Source: Melastoma dodecandrum
Lineage: Eukaryota; Streptophyta; Magnoliopsida; Myrtales; Melastomataceae
Assembly: GCA_029817715.1 (NCBI GenBank)
Contig: JARUPY010000397.1
Location: forward strand, 2,542,001 to 2,606,000
DNA: 64,000 nt
Direction of reading: 5' to 3'
Part shown: positions 46,483 to 56,748 of the stretch, piece after piece
Layout: each line of letters begins with the position of its first letter
Numbering within the stretch: position 1 is the first letter of the stretch
Made by a program: the position numbers and the translations under genes
Notes under the pieces: generated by a model
Told to the model about the DNA's origin: nothing
The model's input: the letters and a program-made list of their open reading frames with translations, nothing else
Database searches by the model: none

Positions 46483-46954
46483 TACTGATTGACCGCAAAA
46501 CCTTATGCTTCGATCTTATGCACGACGATCTCGGCCTGTTATACCGATCTCGGATGATATGAACGACCTCAGTTTCAAAACCATTTTTTGCTGTTGGGTA
46601 TGGAATTTGGTGGGGCTATCGGTGGTGGCGGTCGGCAACAATTGTGAGGTCGAACCATTGAGGCCCGACGGGGATTTGCTTGATGCTTTCTAGCTTCAAG
46701 AATGGAGGGAGGAAGTCTTCCCGTTCGTGACCCTGGACCAGTGGTCATCAGAGCCCTTGTTCCTGCAATGAGCTAGTGAGGATGGGGAAGCGGTGCCACA
46801 AGAGGATGGTCGGGCAGACACCGTTGGCAGTGACTGAAATCTGTGACCAGACCGCCCATGAAGCACCGGGATCAGGATATCGGAACAAATGCCTCCTAAG
46901 AGTGTAATAAAAGTATTTCGTTCAACGTTAAACTTATTCAATCTTTCGACATCT
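46483..46954. other. Intergenic between convergent genes
   Basis: 3' ends of the esterase (plus) and the prolamin-like gene (minus). No gene was seen. Confidence 0.5.
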
Positions 46955-47392
46955 CTAGTGAGGAGATGGCGAAATCCCTCCTCCACTCGACACGCAGTAA
47001 TTCCACACAAGCTCACTCCTCCCGCTTGCGGCGAGCTTCCGTCGAAGCTCGGGATCTGTGGACGCCATACCCTCGACCATCAAGTCGTGGCATGCTTTCC
47101 CCATCCCCACGAGCTCCCTGCAGCAATTCCTCCCAGGATAATCCCCGTCCATGAAGACGTACTTGAAGACGTCGTTCCCGCAAGCAGGGCTAATCTTGTC
47201 GATGCATCTATACAACCGTGCATAATTATCAGATGAACCGGGTCCTTCGCTAGGAGGAGCAGCGGTCGGAGGAACAGACAGGTCAGGGTAATCGGGACCG
47301 TAGGGGTCTTCCGTCCCCGCAACCGACTGCAGCGCCGCCAGACCTGCAATGCCCAAGAACAAGAAAACGGCCTTCAACTCAGAGGATTTCAT
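46955..47392 (-). CDS. Prolamin-like domain secreted peptide
   Basis: Single exon, 145 aa, from an ATG at 47390-47392. Signal peptide about 1-25 (KAVFLFLGIAGLAALQS), then an acidic/proline-rich spacer. The domain has cysteines at 63, 71, 90, 91, 101 and 133 (YRCIDKISPACGNDVF, RNCCRELVGMGKACHDLM, WNYC). The CC pair and spacing fit the prolamin-like family that includes egg-cell-secreted and DOWN-REGULATED IN DIF1 11-type peptides, often expressed in reproductive tissue. Function here is inferred only at family level. It converges on the esterase gene. Confidence 0.85.
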   Translation of the reverse strand: MKSSELKAVFLFLGIAGLAALQSVAGTEDPYGPDYPDLSVPPTAAPPSEGPGSSDNYARLYRCIDKISPACGNDVFKYVFMDGDYPGRNCCRELVGMGKACHDLMVEGMASTDPELRRKLAASGRSELVWNYCVSSGGGISPSPH

Positions 47393-47639
47393 TGTCGTGT
47401 GTAGATGCAGAAACGAAGGGAATGATTTGGGTATTTAGGGAGGGAATTGATCGAGATCGATCGGTTCCTGAGAATGATTGAGGGAGTTTTAAAAAACCAT
47501 GAGTTTCGTTCTGTAATCAATTGCTGCAATTACGACATTAAGACATCATTCATTAACAAATGGCACTTTGTAAAGTCAAACACAACCAGAAGTAGACAGC
47601 AAGCAGTCACGGCAGTTTTTACTACAAAGATTCGTCAAC

Positions 47640-47895
47640 CTTAACCGTCGACAACCCTTGTCCCAATATCGAAACTCCCATGGTGCCGCAAGCCCACGGA
47701 ACAATCCCGTGCTCGCCTTACCTTGATACAGTGACCGGCCCTGCCAGGCCTCCGTCGTCGAGCCTCTCCCCAGTCACGAAGTCCACCGACTCCTGCAGGC
47801 CGAGGCCCTTGTACTCCATCAATGCAGCCACATCCCTAGCGTGCGTATGATCACCTCCATCCCCACCGCGCCCTTCTCCGTGATCCGCTGTGCGG
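47640..47895 (-). pseudogene. Isoaspartyl peptidase/L-asparaginase C-terminal relic
   Basis: Minus-strand sequence reads ARDVAALMEYKGLGLQESVD, then FVTGERLDDGGLAGPVTVS, closely resembling the beta-subunit end of plant Ntn-hydrolase asparaginases (RDVAAVMEYKG...GLAG). It then runs into a donor-like GTAAGG or a stop and a degraded tail. The upstream domain with the catalytic threonine is absent, so only a fragment remains. Confidence 0.65.
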
Positions 47896-50290
47896 GTTGA
47901 ATAGTGCTGGGGATCGATATTTGTTTGGTTTAAGTATTTGATTCCTCTTCATTTTCTTAATTTTAAAGAGGAACGAAAGGGTTTCATTCCTTTCCTCTTT
48001 TCATTTACCATTTTTAAAAAGTAATTCTCTTCGTAATCTCTGTACTTTTCTTCCTTTCTGTTTTCGTTCCAATTGAAAATTCCATTCCGGGAAATCACGG
48101 ACTCTAAGAATGTAAAACTATCCGTCCATGAAAAGGTATAATAACCAGATCCTTTTGAGCCCCTTAGACAAGGCCCAGAGGAGGCCTTATTTCCTAATTC
48201 AAATTTGGGCTTCGGATACTTGGGCTTTTCGTTCTAAGGCCCAAAATGAGATCGCACGGCCTACAAAAACAAAACTATTATTATTTTTATATTATACAAG
48301 AAACAAAGAGTAGCTAAAATTTTCCCACATAAAATTTTAAAAAATAAAATGAAGCAAGCATATGTGGTGGGGGAGTATTGTCGCTGTCATCTCCAGAAGT
48401 CATGAATCAGAGAATTCAATAACCAAAAAAGAAAGAGGGAAAAGAAAAGAGTCCACTCCATATATTCCCACTTCTGATATTTGATACATATACTTGGGGT
48501 TTGTTGTTCTCAATCTCAACTTAGGCAGACCTACCAATAAATTCACCCCATCCTCTTCATTCAATTTTTACTTTTACAAATTGTTGTGATTCTTCGAAAG
48601 GAAGAGATTTTGTGTAACCCCCCACAAATTTCCCTCCCAATTGCCACACACACACACACAACACACACCCAAGAATCCCTTCAAGATTGAACCCATTTGT
48701 CTCTCCCAATCCCAACTCAAATCGGGTAAGAAAAGCATGACCAAAAATAATGCTGGGTGTTTTGGAAAGGGAAACGGAAAGTGAAAGGGGGTGTGATCTC
48801 TGGTTGCACTAGGAAGAAGCATCAGATGCTTCTTCTGTTTCTACTTGTCCTCTCTCTTTTGTCAGACACAGAGACGGGGAGGGAGGGAGGGAAATGTCAA
48901 AAAGATAGTGGGAGCTGAACTGAATTGAAGTGAAGTGAATTGAATTGGTTCTTTGGCACTCTCACCCCCAACAGGCCCTTGATGGGATTTGGGATTCATT
49001 CTCTTCTTCTTCTTCTTCCACCAACACATAAAGTGGGCCTAAACTAAAAATCTAATCTCTTCCTATTGACTCCCCTATCAACCACAAAGAATTCAAAGGA
49101 TGGGGTGGTCAACAGGACAAGAGTAGTAAGTAGGCCTGAATAAATTTGACAAGAAAAGAAGAGTAAGTTTGTCACACCCTCCTACCCCCGCCCCCCTTAC
49201 ACACACATGCAAACAGCCTTTTTCAATTGTCCAAAACTTATGGCAAAAACATAATTTTGTCAGGTGGGTATTTATTTACTCCCAATAATAACTTCTGGGT
49301 CTGCCTCAGCCTCCCTGCTTTTCAATCAATTTTGTTGCCGGTGTCATATCAACATATAGCATCCCCCCCACCCCCCACCATCCTCCCCTGCCTGTCCAGA
49401 CAACCTCTGAAACAAGCACACACACACACACACAGCCGCTCCCCTAGTCACTAACAACATTCATAAGGGGGAGAAAAGAACACCATCATGGTACGATTTA
49501 TTTCATTTTTTGTAATCATTTATTTCACCTCAGTAAGGGAGGGGAGAGGAGGTAGTTTTACTTGGGTCTTAGAGAAGGTCCACTCTATTTTTCACAACTC
49601 TAGTGCATACACACGTAAACATTTCGATCTGTTGTTTTTCTTTTGGGCCATCTCTTACACTGTGTTTGATTTTAGTAGAGTGAGCTGGCTTGATTGCCCT
49701 GACAATTCATTGTGTGTGGATGTATGATGATGGAGAACAGACACAGTCTTCTTCTATTAGGGGGGGGGGGGGGGTTGTATCGTAAGGAAACTCAATTTGG
49801 TATGAGCTACAAATTATTCACAGAAACAAAATGAGAGAGGGAATGAAAAATTTTAATGGGTTCTTTCTTCTAGCGGGTGCTCTTCTTGGGGGTACTATCA
49901 AAATGTCCTTGCTTCGTGAAATAATGGCAGTTAAAAAGGAGCAAGAAATTACCATTGATGAATTCTACAGCTTCTTTTTTTGGGAAAGGTTTCATTTCCT
50001 AGAAAATAATAAAAAAATATCCTTGTAATTGTTTGCGGTCATTTGTAAAATGATTGAGCAGGTAAAGTTTTGTACTACCAGAAATCTTATTGAAACATTT
50101 CGTAGAAGTTGCTGCAAAATAGTAGAAAGGAAATGAAGATTTTCGTCTTGAGAAACGGAGAAGAGCTTGATGTTAAAATGTTATCGATGATGATAGTTAG
50201 GAAAAGGAAAGGTGCGAGTGTTTACACGAGATAATTTCTTATCCAATGTGAAGTTGATTGGAATGTAACACAATTGATAGGTAAAACAGA
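47896..50290. other. Gene-poor region with simple repeats
   Basis: CA repeats at 48645-48669 and 49418-49433, GGGA repeats near 48878-48890 and a G run at 49760-49774. The frames here are short and unsupported. Confidence 0.5.
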
Positions 50291-50294
50291 AGCA

Positions 50295-50583
50295 AGTCGA
50301 CTGTGCTCAGAGAATATAGTCGATAGTACCTATAGAAGTCCGTCGACCATGCCTATAGAAGCCCTTCGATCGGGTCTACAAAAGTCCGTCGACCGAGAAG
50401 CCAGTCGACTTTGGCTATAGATGTTAGTCAACTACGCCGAGGGAAGGCAGTCGATCGGGCCTACAGAAGGCAGTCAATTGTGCCTACAGAAACAGTCGAC
50501 TAGGCCTAAGTCGACTATGTCTATAGAAGCCAATCGACTGTGTCTACAAAAACTAGTCAACTAAACCAAACAAGTCAACTGGA
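50295..50583. repeat. Degenerate GTCGACT minisatellite
   Basis: About ten irregular units of 20-30 bp on the pattern AGTCGACT-TGCCTATAGAAG, with variants such as AGTCAACT and CGATCGGGTCTACA. It lies 400 bp left of the Sirevirus. Confidence 0.7.
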
Positions 50584-50994
50584 CATAAGACAATTTTGTG
50601 AAGGCACTTAAAGATATTGAGAATAAGGTATTGACTAGAAGGAAAAGCAACATTTCCCTTTTGTGAAGCTGCTGTTACGAGCGGATAAAATGGTTAGAGC
50701 CCAATTTCAATATATGTTTACACATGTGCTTGCCAAAATAAGATATGCACTTCAACCCCACGTACAAATATCTGATTGTCAACTATGCATTTTTGCACTG
50801 TGTTTGGATTTTGGCCCTCCAGCTAAATAAGCAGGGGCGAGTTTTTAAAATCACCTTAGACCTATCCCTTATAAGAAGCAATTTAACTAACTAAGCTAGA
50901 AGGTTTTTTTTGTCTAAACTTTCAAAAGCCTCTTGTACATTTAGTCAAAGGGGCGGGTTTTAAAGGCTACTTCAAGCTTAATTGGTTAGAGTCT

Positions 50995-52979
50995 GTTGAC
51001 CTGGTTTTGATGAGGAACTTAAGCGACATGTTACTGGTGGTAAGCGATATGTTACTGGTGGCCAGTAGTAATGTTTCACAAGTTATGTGTTCATTCTTAG
51101 TGATAAGCTTGAGCAATGCGTTGCTGAACCACAGCTAGTAACCGCTATATATTACTGCGTTCCAGTACACTGTTACTGTGATATTACGCATAGAAGTTGA
51201 AAATATGGAAACATATTTTTAATAATCACGATTTATTCTAAGATTTATTTTAATCTATCTCAGATAAATTATTCTGAGTGTCTAGGTTCATTTAACGTAG
51301 CCTAATGATTTTATCATAAGCACTTAGGCAACAAATAAAATGAGATTACCTTTCCAATTGTTATTTTTGGAAACAAAATATTTCTCTGATCTTCTGCAGC
51401 AACGTCTTGCTGTAATGGGAGAAAATATCAAATTAAATATATTGATTATCACAATCGATTAGATAAGATAATATATAGATTGGAAATAAATTATCTAATT
51501 GATACAAATGGAGGAAGTTACCGTTGGATCTTTCCTTCTATGGGACAGCAAACGTTGAGCAGACTGTTGCTGAATCCTGGCAGCCAGTTTTGCCAATTTC
51601 TATGCTTCTTTCTCCGTTATAATCAGACTAAGGACGACATTTTCTCTTGGCCTTTGTTCGTCTGTGTGGTCTAAGTGGTCTAAGTGAGCTTTGTACGTCG
51701 ACGGAGAGCGGAAGGTGCTAAGTGTCTCCTGGTTCTTTCTCTTGCAGGCTGCTTGTGAGAGTGTCAAGGGGCTGAGGTCAGATCCTTTGATCGTCTGAGA
51801 GGGACTGGGTGTCCTCGGTGCGTTCAACGAGCAGCCGGCGAATCGTCTGAGGGAAGCTAAGTGAATACCTGTGCTGATTGCAGTAACCGGTTGCTGACCC
51901 ATCGGCAAGAAGCCGTTCTTGTCGTGTCTTTTCGTAGGGAAGTCTCGAGCCTCCGGAGTTTGAGCAGTTGGACACGCACTTGCGGGTGCGCACCAGAAGT
52001 CTCGTGCCTGCAGGGTAGAGCAGGAGTTGGGAACGCTGCCGGATTGGAAAGAGTTCCTCCCGAGCACAGGGGTGCTGTGCAGAAGTCTTGAACGCCTGAT
52101 ACAGAGGGTTAGTAAAGCAGGTTGCGTGCCAGCCAATGGATCGGAAAATTCCACCCTAGGCACTGGGTGTGCAGTGCAGTGAGTCACGGCTGTGGTAACC
52201 GTGCACGTCCGAACTGAGTGTAGGACGGATACCTTCTAAGTGGCTTTGTGGTTTTCTTTGTGATCTTTGTGGTTCCTATCTTCGTGATCTTTATGGTTCA
52301 ACTTTGTGGTTGTCTCTTAAGCAAGTGCAGGCTTATCTTAAGGAGAGACAAGATCTGTGTGGAAATCCTCTGCTGAACGATAAAGTGCTGAAGCAATCCT
52401 TCGCTGTGAAGCAGAAACGAGCTCCTCTCTGAGAATACATTCTTCACCGTAAGGAATTATCTGTGAGGATTTATACTCTAACATAACGTTGTATGTGTTC
52501 TTTGATAAGTCAGGTTTATATTAAACGACAACGAGCTGTGTGGAATCCATTGAGCTACCAATTGCTGAGGATAAGCATCATTCTGCTAGAAACGGGAAGA
52601 CGTCCACTGTGTGAGGAGCTGACCGTTGCCAGGAGTGATCATCTATTGTACGGGATTCTAAATCTCACTTTGTGAGAGGAACATACGCCTAGTGCAAGGG
52701 CGTTTTGCACCCATTATTTTATATAGTGAAACCACCTTGTTGGTGGAAAGTGGACGTAGGTCAATTAAGGCCGAACCACTATAAATCACTGTGTCCATTA
52801 CGATCGCGCAACACTCGTACGAAAACCTACTCGACAAAATCGTAACAGTTACAGTAAGGTATTTCTCATTCTGAGAAACGCTTTGCTGTGATACAGTACG
52901 CTTCCGCTTACACCGAGAAAGGGCGAAAAAGTGATAAACACTAATTCACCCCCTCTTAGTGTACATAAACGATCCAACA
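50995..52979 (+). repeat. Copia 3, 5' LTR
   Basis: 1,985 bp. Compared with the 3' copy it has a 24-bp local duplication (AAGCGACATGTTACTGGTGG type, near 51022-51062) and lacks a stretch of roughly 27 bp near 51597. Confidence 0.93.
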
Positions 52980-52993
52980 ATTGGTATCAGAGC
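52980..52993 (+). promoter_or_regulatory. Copia 3 primer-binding site
   Basis: ATTGGTATCAGAGC just inside the 5' LTR, matching the initiator tRNA-Met end. Confidence 0.88.
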
Positions 52994-53113
52994 GGGTTTG
53001 CTGGAAAGCTTTCTGTGTGATTGCTAGTACAGAACTCTGTTGCTGAACCAAAACAGCTTGTTGCTGACAGTCTTACATTAAGCACAGTAAGGTGCTGCTG
53101 AGTACTGAACAGA

Positions 53114-54637
53114 ATGTCAATGCTCTTGACTGATGGTCATTCGACCGAACGTCCACCGCTCTTTGCTGGACAACATTTCTCATATTGGAAAATGAGAATG
53201 GAGTTGTTCATAGGAGCAAAACATGCCGATTGCTGGCAGATTATAATGGAAGGAGATCTTGTAATTCCTCCATCAAATCCCAGCGACTCTCGACATGAAT
53301 TTGAAAGAAAGAGAATTATCTCGCTGAACACTAAAGCAAAGCACTACTTAGTGTGTGCTCTTGCTGGAAATGAGTTCAATCGCGTCTCTACTTGTAAGAC
53401 AGCGAAAGAAATGTGGGATAGACTTGCTTTGATCTATGAAGGAACAGAACAAGTCAAGGAATCCAAAATAAATGCTTTAGTAACTCAATACGAAGCATTC
53501 AAGATGAAAAAGGATGAGTCAATAAATCAAATGTTTGATAGACTCACCGAAATTACTAATGCCATGGAATCACTTGGCAAAACAATTTCTAATTCTGAGT
53601 TGGTCAGAAAGATACTTCGCTCATTGCCTAAAACTTGGGAAGCCAAGAAGACGGCAATTGAAGAAGCTAAAGATTTGACAAACTTAAGTCTTCAACAGTT
53701 GCTTGGTTCTCTCGTTGCTTACGAAAATGAGAACAAGGTTGCTGACGATAAGAAGATCAATGCTGTTGCATTCAAGGGAAGTACCGAAATGTCCGATGAA
53801 TCTGAGGATGAATCTTCATCTGATTCTGAGGATGAAGTCTCCTTGATGGCAAGGAAATTCAAAAGGTATCTTCGCAAAAATCGCTTTAAGGGAAAGCGAG
53901 AGATTAAAAAGAAGAATACAAAATCACACCAAAGTAAAGGTGGTGTGTGCTTTGAGTGCAATAAACCTGGTCACTTGAGACCAGATTGCCCACTCTTGAA
54001 TGAGAAGGGCAAGCCTTCAAAATATAATAAAAATGCCATGATGGCATCTTGGAGTGATAGTGATGAAGAATCAGATCAGGATGACGAAACAGCAAACATC
54101 TGCTATATGGCGCAAACTGATGCTGACACTGAGAAGGTAAATGCTTTCTCACCTTCTGATCTGTCTGCTGAAGATATTGAGAATCTTTTCTCCGAACTTT
54201 ATGATAAAATTGAGTCTTTGTCCGCAAACAATAAGGCTCTTAAGAAGGAGAATAAATTCTTGAGTGCTGAGAACGATTCTCTAAAGGAAGAGTTATCAGC
54301 AACGGCTAAGAAAGCAACAAAGAAACTTTCTCAATCCAAATTAATGATTGAGGAGCTGCAGCAGCAACTTGATGCTGTAAACAACAAAACAGAATTATGT
54401 ATGCATGAGAAGCATGATTCTGGAAATGAGAAACATTCACGACATGGGAAATATGTTCCCCCTCATGTTAGGAATGGCGAGTCTCATTCTATTATTCAAA
54501 GGTTACCTAGGCTTTGTTATTATTGTAGAAAGCCGGATCATTTCATTAAAAATTGCCATGTGCAGCGAAATGACATGCTTGGCATTACCTCTAAAGTTGA
54601 TGGTTCTATTGTTAAATGGAAGCAACGACTTACTTAA
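53114..54637 (+). CDS. Sirevirus Gag
   Basis: Open frame of 507 codons from ATG 53114, with no internal breaks. The N-terminal capsid-like domain contains HFSYWKMRMELFIGAKHADC and EMWDRLALIYEGTEQVKESK. An acidic serine stretch (about 225-245) is followed by a basic region, a first CCHC knuckle C279-x2-C-x4-H-x4-C (CFECNKPGHLRPDC), a long coiled coil (about 350-435) and a second knuckle at C468 (CYYCRKPDHFIKNC). The stop is TAA at 54635. The pol frame continues in the same phase immediately after it, so Gag and Pol are divided only by this stop, as in other Sireviruses where read-through or splicing is proposed. Confidence 0.9.
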   Translation: MSMLLTDGHSTERPPLFAGQHFSYWKMRMELFIGAKHADCWQIIMEGDLVIPPSNPSDSRHEFERKRIISLNTKAKHYLVCALAGNEFNRVSTCKTAKEMWDRLALIYEGTEQVKESKINALVTQYEAFKMKKDESINQMFDRLTEITNAMESLGKTISNSELVRKILRSLPKTWEAKKTAIEEAKDLTNLSLQQLLGSLVAYENENKVADDKKINAVAFKGSTEMSDESEDESSSDSEDEVSLMARKFKRYLRKNRFKGKREIKKKNTKSHQSKGGVCFECNKPGHLRPDCPLLNEKGKPSKYNKNAMMASWSDSDEESDQDDETANICYMAQTDADTEKVNAFSPSDLSAEDIENLFSELYDKIESLSANNKALKKENKFLSAENDSLKEELSATAKKATKKLSQSKLMIEELQQQLDAVNNKTELCMHEKHDSGNEKHSRHGKYVPPHVRNGESHSIIQRLPRLCYYCRKPDHFIKNCHVQRNDMLGITSKVDGSIVKWKQRLT

Positions 54638-55220
54638 TTTCTTTATCTATTTCAGGGATGCTTCAAGTCCATCGCTAAGGACCATGTATGGTACTTAGAT
54701 AGTGGCTGTTCGAGGCACATGTCAGGAAATGTCTCCTTATTCTCCACACTGGTTTTCCAGGATGGTGGTGCTGTCACTTTTGGTGATAATGGAAAAGGGA
54801 TGGTTAAAGGAACAGGAACCATTTGCTGTTCTAACTCCCTAACCATTGAAGGAGTTCTTTATGTTAAAGGCCTCCAACATAATTTGATTAGTATCAGCCA
54901 ATTGTGCGATAAAGGTTACAATGTTTCTTTCAATGAGAGAACATGTAACGTTTCACGGGATGGTGTCACTTGCTTCGTTGGTGAACGCAAGAAAAACATC
55001 TATATCTTGTCCTTTAAGAACATCTCCGCTGGAGAAAATTGTCTCTTGTCCGTTAAGGACGAAGCTACTCTGTGGCATAGAAAGTTGGGACATGCTAACT
55101 ACGACTTGCTGTCCAAACTTGTCAAAAAGGACATCATTAAGGGATTGCCTAAAATCAAGTTTGACAATGATCAGGTTTGCAAAGCTTGTTCTATTGGCAA
55201 ACAAACAAAGGTATCCTTTT

Positions 55221-55229
55221 AAAGTAAAA
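55221..55229. repeat. Target-site duplication of nested MULE (left)
   Basis: AAAGTAAAA, matched at 56749-56757. Confidence 0.85.
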
Positions 55230-55230
55230 T

Positions 55231-56748
55231 GGCCAAATTGACAAATATATCCTGTACTATTTCAAAATTGACAGATCTATCCTATCGTCTAAAATTACAC
55301 CTCCCACAACCCCATCTGACGCCGTTATTGCAAATCCATCCTCCGTTAGCGGACTCACTAACGGAATCCTACGTGGATTCACACGTGGCGTAACGCCGTT
55401 TATTCGTTGCCGTTATAGTGGTGACTTTCCCAAATTACCCACGCTGTTCACTGAAAAACCGATAATACCCCCACCCCTAAGACAAGTGACCCCCTTGATA
55501 AAATCACCTTCTGAACCCAAATCCCCCATAAGAACCCTAATCGCCTTCGCATTCACCCAATTTTTACGAATCTTCAAGAGCCCATCCACTATTCGTGCTT
55601 GCCGGTCTTCCTGAATCAGTCTGGGCTTGCTTTGCTCCGTCTCCTTGTCCCGAGTTCGTCTGGTAAGCGTTTCCCTCTATTTGATGTCATAAAGCTGCGA
55701 AATTTTCACCCACGCATCCAACTTAGCGAACTCGCAGCACCTAGAGTGGCAGTCATTGGGCGGCAGAGTCATGGCTTTGAAGGCTCTTGAAATTCTCGTT
55801 CCACATTTAAAAATGACATCCACTATACACGACCACGAGTAGAAGATGTGCTCAAGAACCTCCGGTTTCCTATCACCACCATCCTTCAGCAGGCGAACAA
55901 GAGCCTTGACGATACTCGGCAAGCAAGGGACAAACTCCTCAAGAAAATCCCTCAACAACGCCGTGAGAGAATGAAGCTCCAGGGACAGGCGAGCATCCAT
56001 CCGCAACCTACCGAGGACGCTGGAGAACGATGGCGTCCATATGCAACAGGATTAAGGGGAGGTTCTGAACAAGAGGGAGTGTCTGCTCGTAGTAGGAGAT
56101 GAAATCCTCGGCGGCGTTGAGCTCTCACCACTCGAAGAGGCAGCCTCAGGAGAAGGAAGAGCCGTCGGAGGTCATCCGGCTTGATCCTGTCGAGGCTTCT
56201 GTAGACATCGATCTCGACATCGTCGAGTCTTAGGGAGAAGGACTTAAAGACGAAGCGCCAACGGGTGGGTCCGGCATTGAGAGAGTTAACGGCGCGAGCA
56301 TGGGATGTCGTCGCCATCTCGGAGCGGCAAGCCGGCGGGGAGGAGGAAGAAGGCCAGGGCCAGGGTAGTAGTAGTAGTAGGGGTTTAACGGCTTTTTCCT
56401 GGGGAAAAGAAAATTTTGATTATTTATTCAGAAATTCCGAGGAAAAACTCTCGCTTTATTAGTTTATTAATTTCTAAAAATTAATATATATATATATGAT
56501 GGTCGGTGTACAGCAAAGATACAGCAGCCCAAAAGGGGGGAGTGGTGGGAAATCTAATACCTTGCTTCAGCAGATATAAACGGCGTTACGCCAAGTGTGA
56601 ATCCACGTAGGATTCCGTTAGTGAGTCCGCTAACGGAGGATGGATTTGCAATAACGGCGTCAGATGGGGTTGTGGGAGGTGTAATTTTAGACGATATGAT
56701 AGATCTGTCAATTTTGAAATAGTACAGGATATATTTGTCAATTTGGCC
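55231..56748 (-). mobile_element. UTP20: Pack-MULE nested in the Sirevirus pol
   Basis: About 1.52 kb with terminal inverted repeats of about 172 bp starting GGCCAAATTGACAAATATAT (left 55231-55402, right about 56577-56748) and a 9-bp duplication. It encodes no transposase. The interior carries part of a host gene on the minus strand, the definition of a Pack-MULE. Confidence 0.9.
55820..56317 (-). pseudogene. UTP20: Captured UTP20 (DRIM) N-terminal fragment
   Basis: From an ATG at 56315-56317 the minus strand reads MATTSHARAVNSLNAGPTRW, RFVFKSFSLRLDDVEIDVYR and SLDRIKP, matching the N-terminus of plant U3 snoRNA-associated protein 20, a nucleolar ribosome-assembly factor. After a frame change the frame carries the ELNAAEDFISYYEQ-type segment, and after another, LSLELHSLTALLRDFLEEFV and PEVLEHIFYSWSCIV. 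A CTAC-repeat, GC-rich leader precedes the ATG. Roughly the first 160 residues are represented with at least two frame disruptions, so it is non-functional as protein. Confidence 0.78.

Noticed and set aside
51600..52187. 195-codon minus frame in the Sirevirus LTR (also 62154-62750)
   Set aside because: Antisense frame in a non-coding LTR, and it breaks differently in the second LTR.
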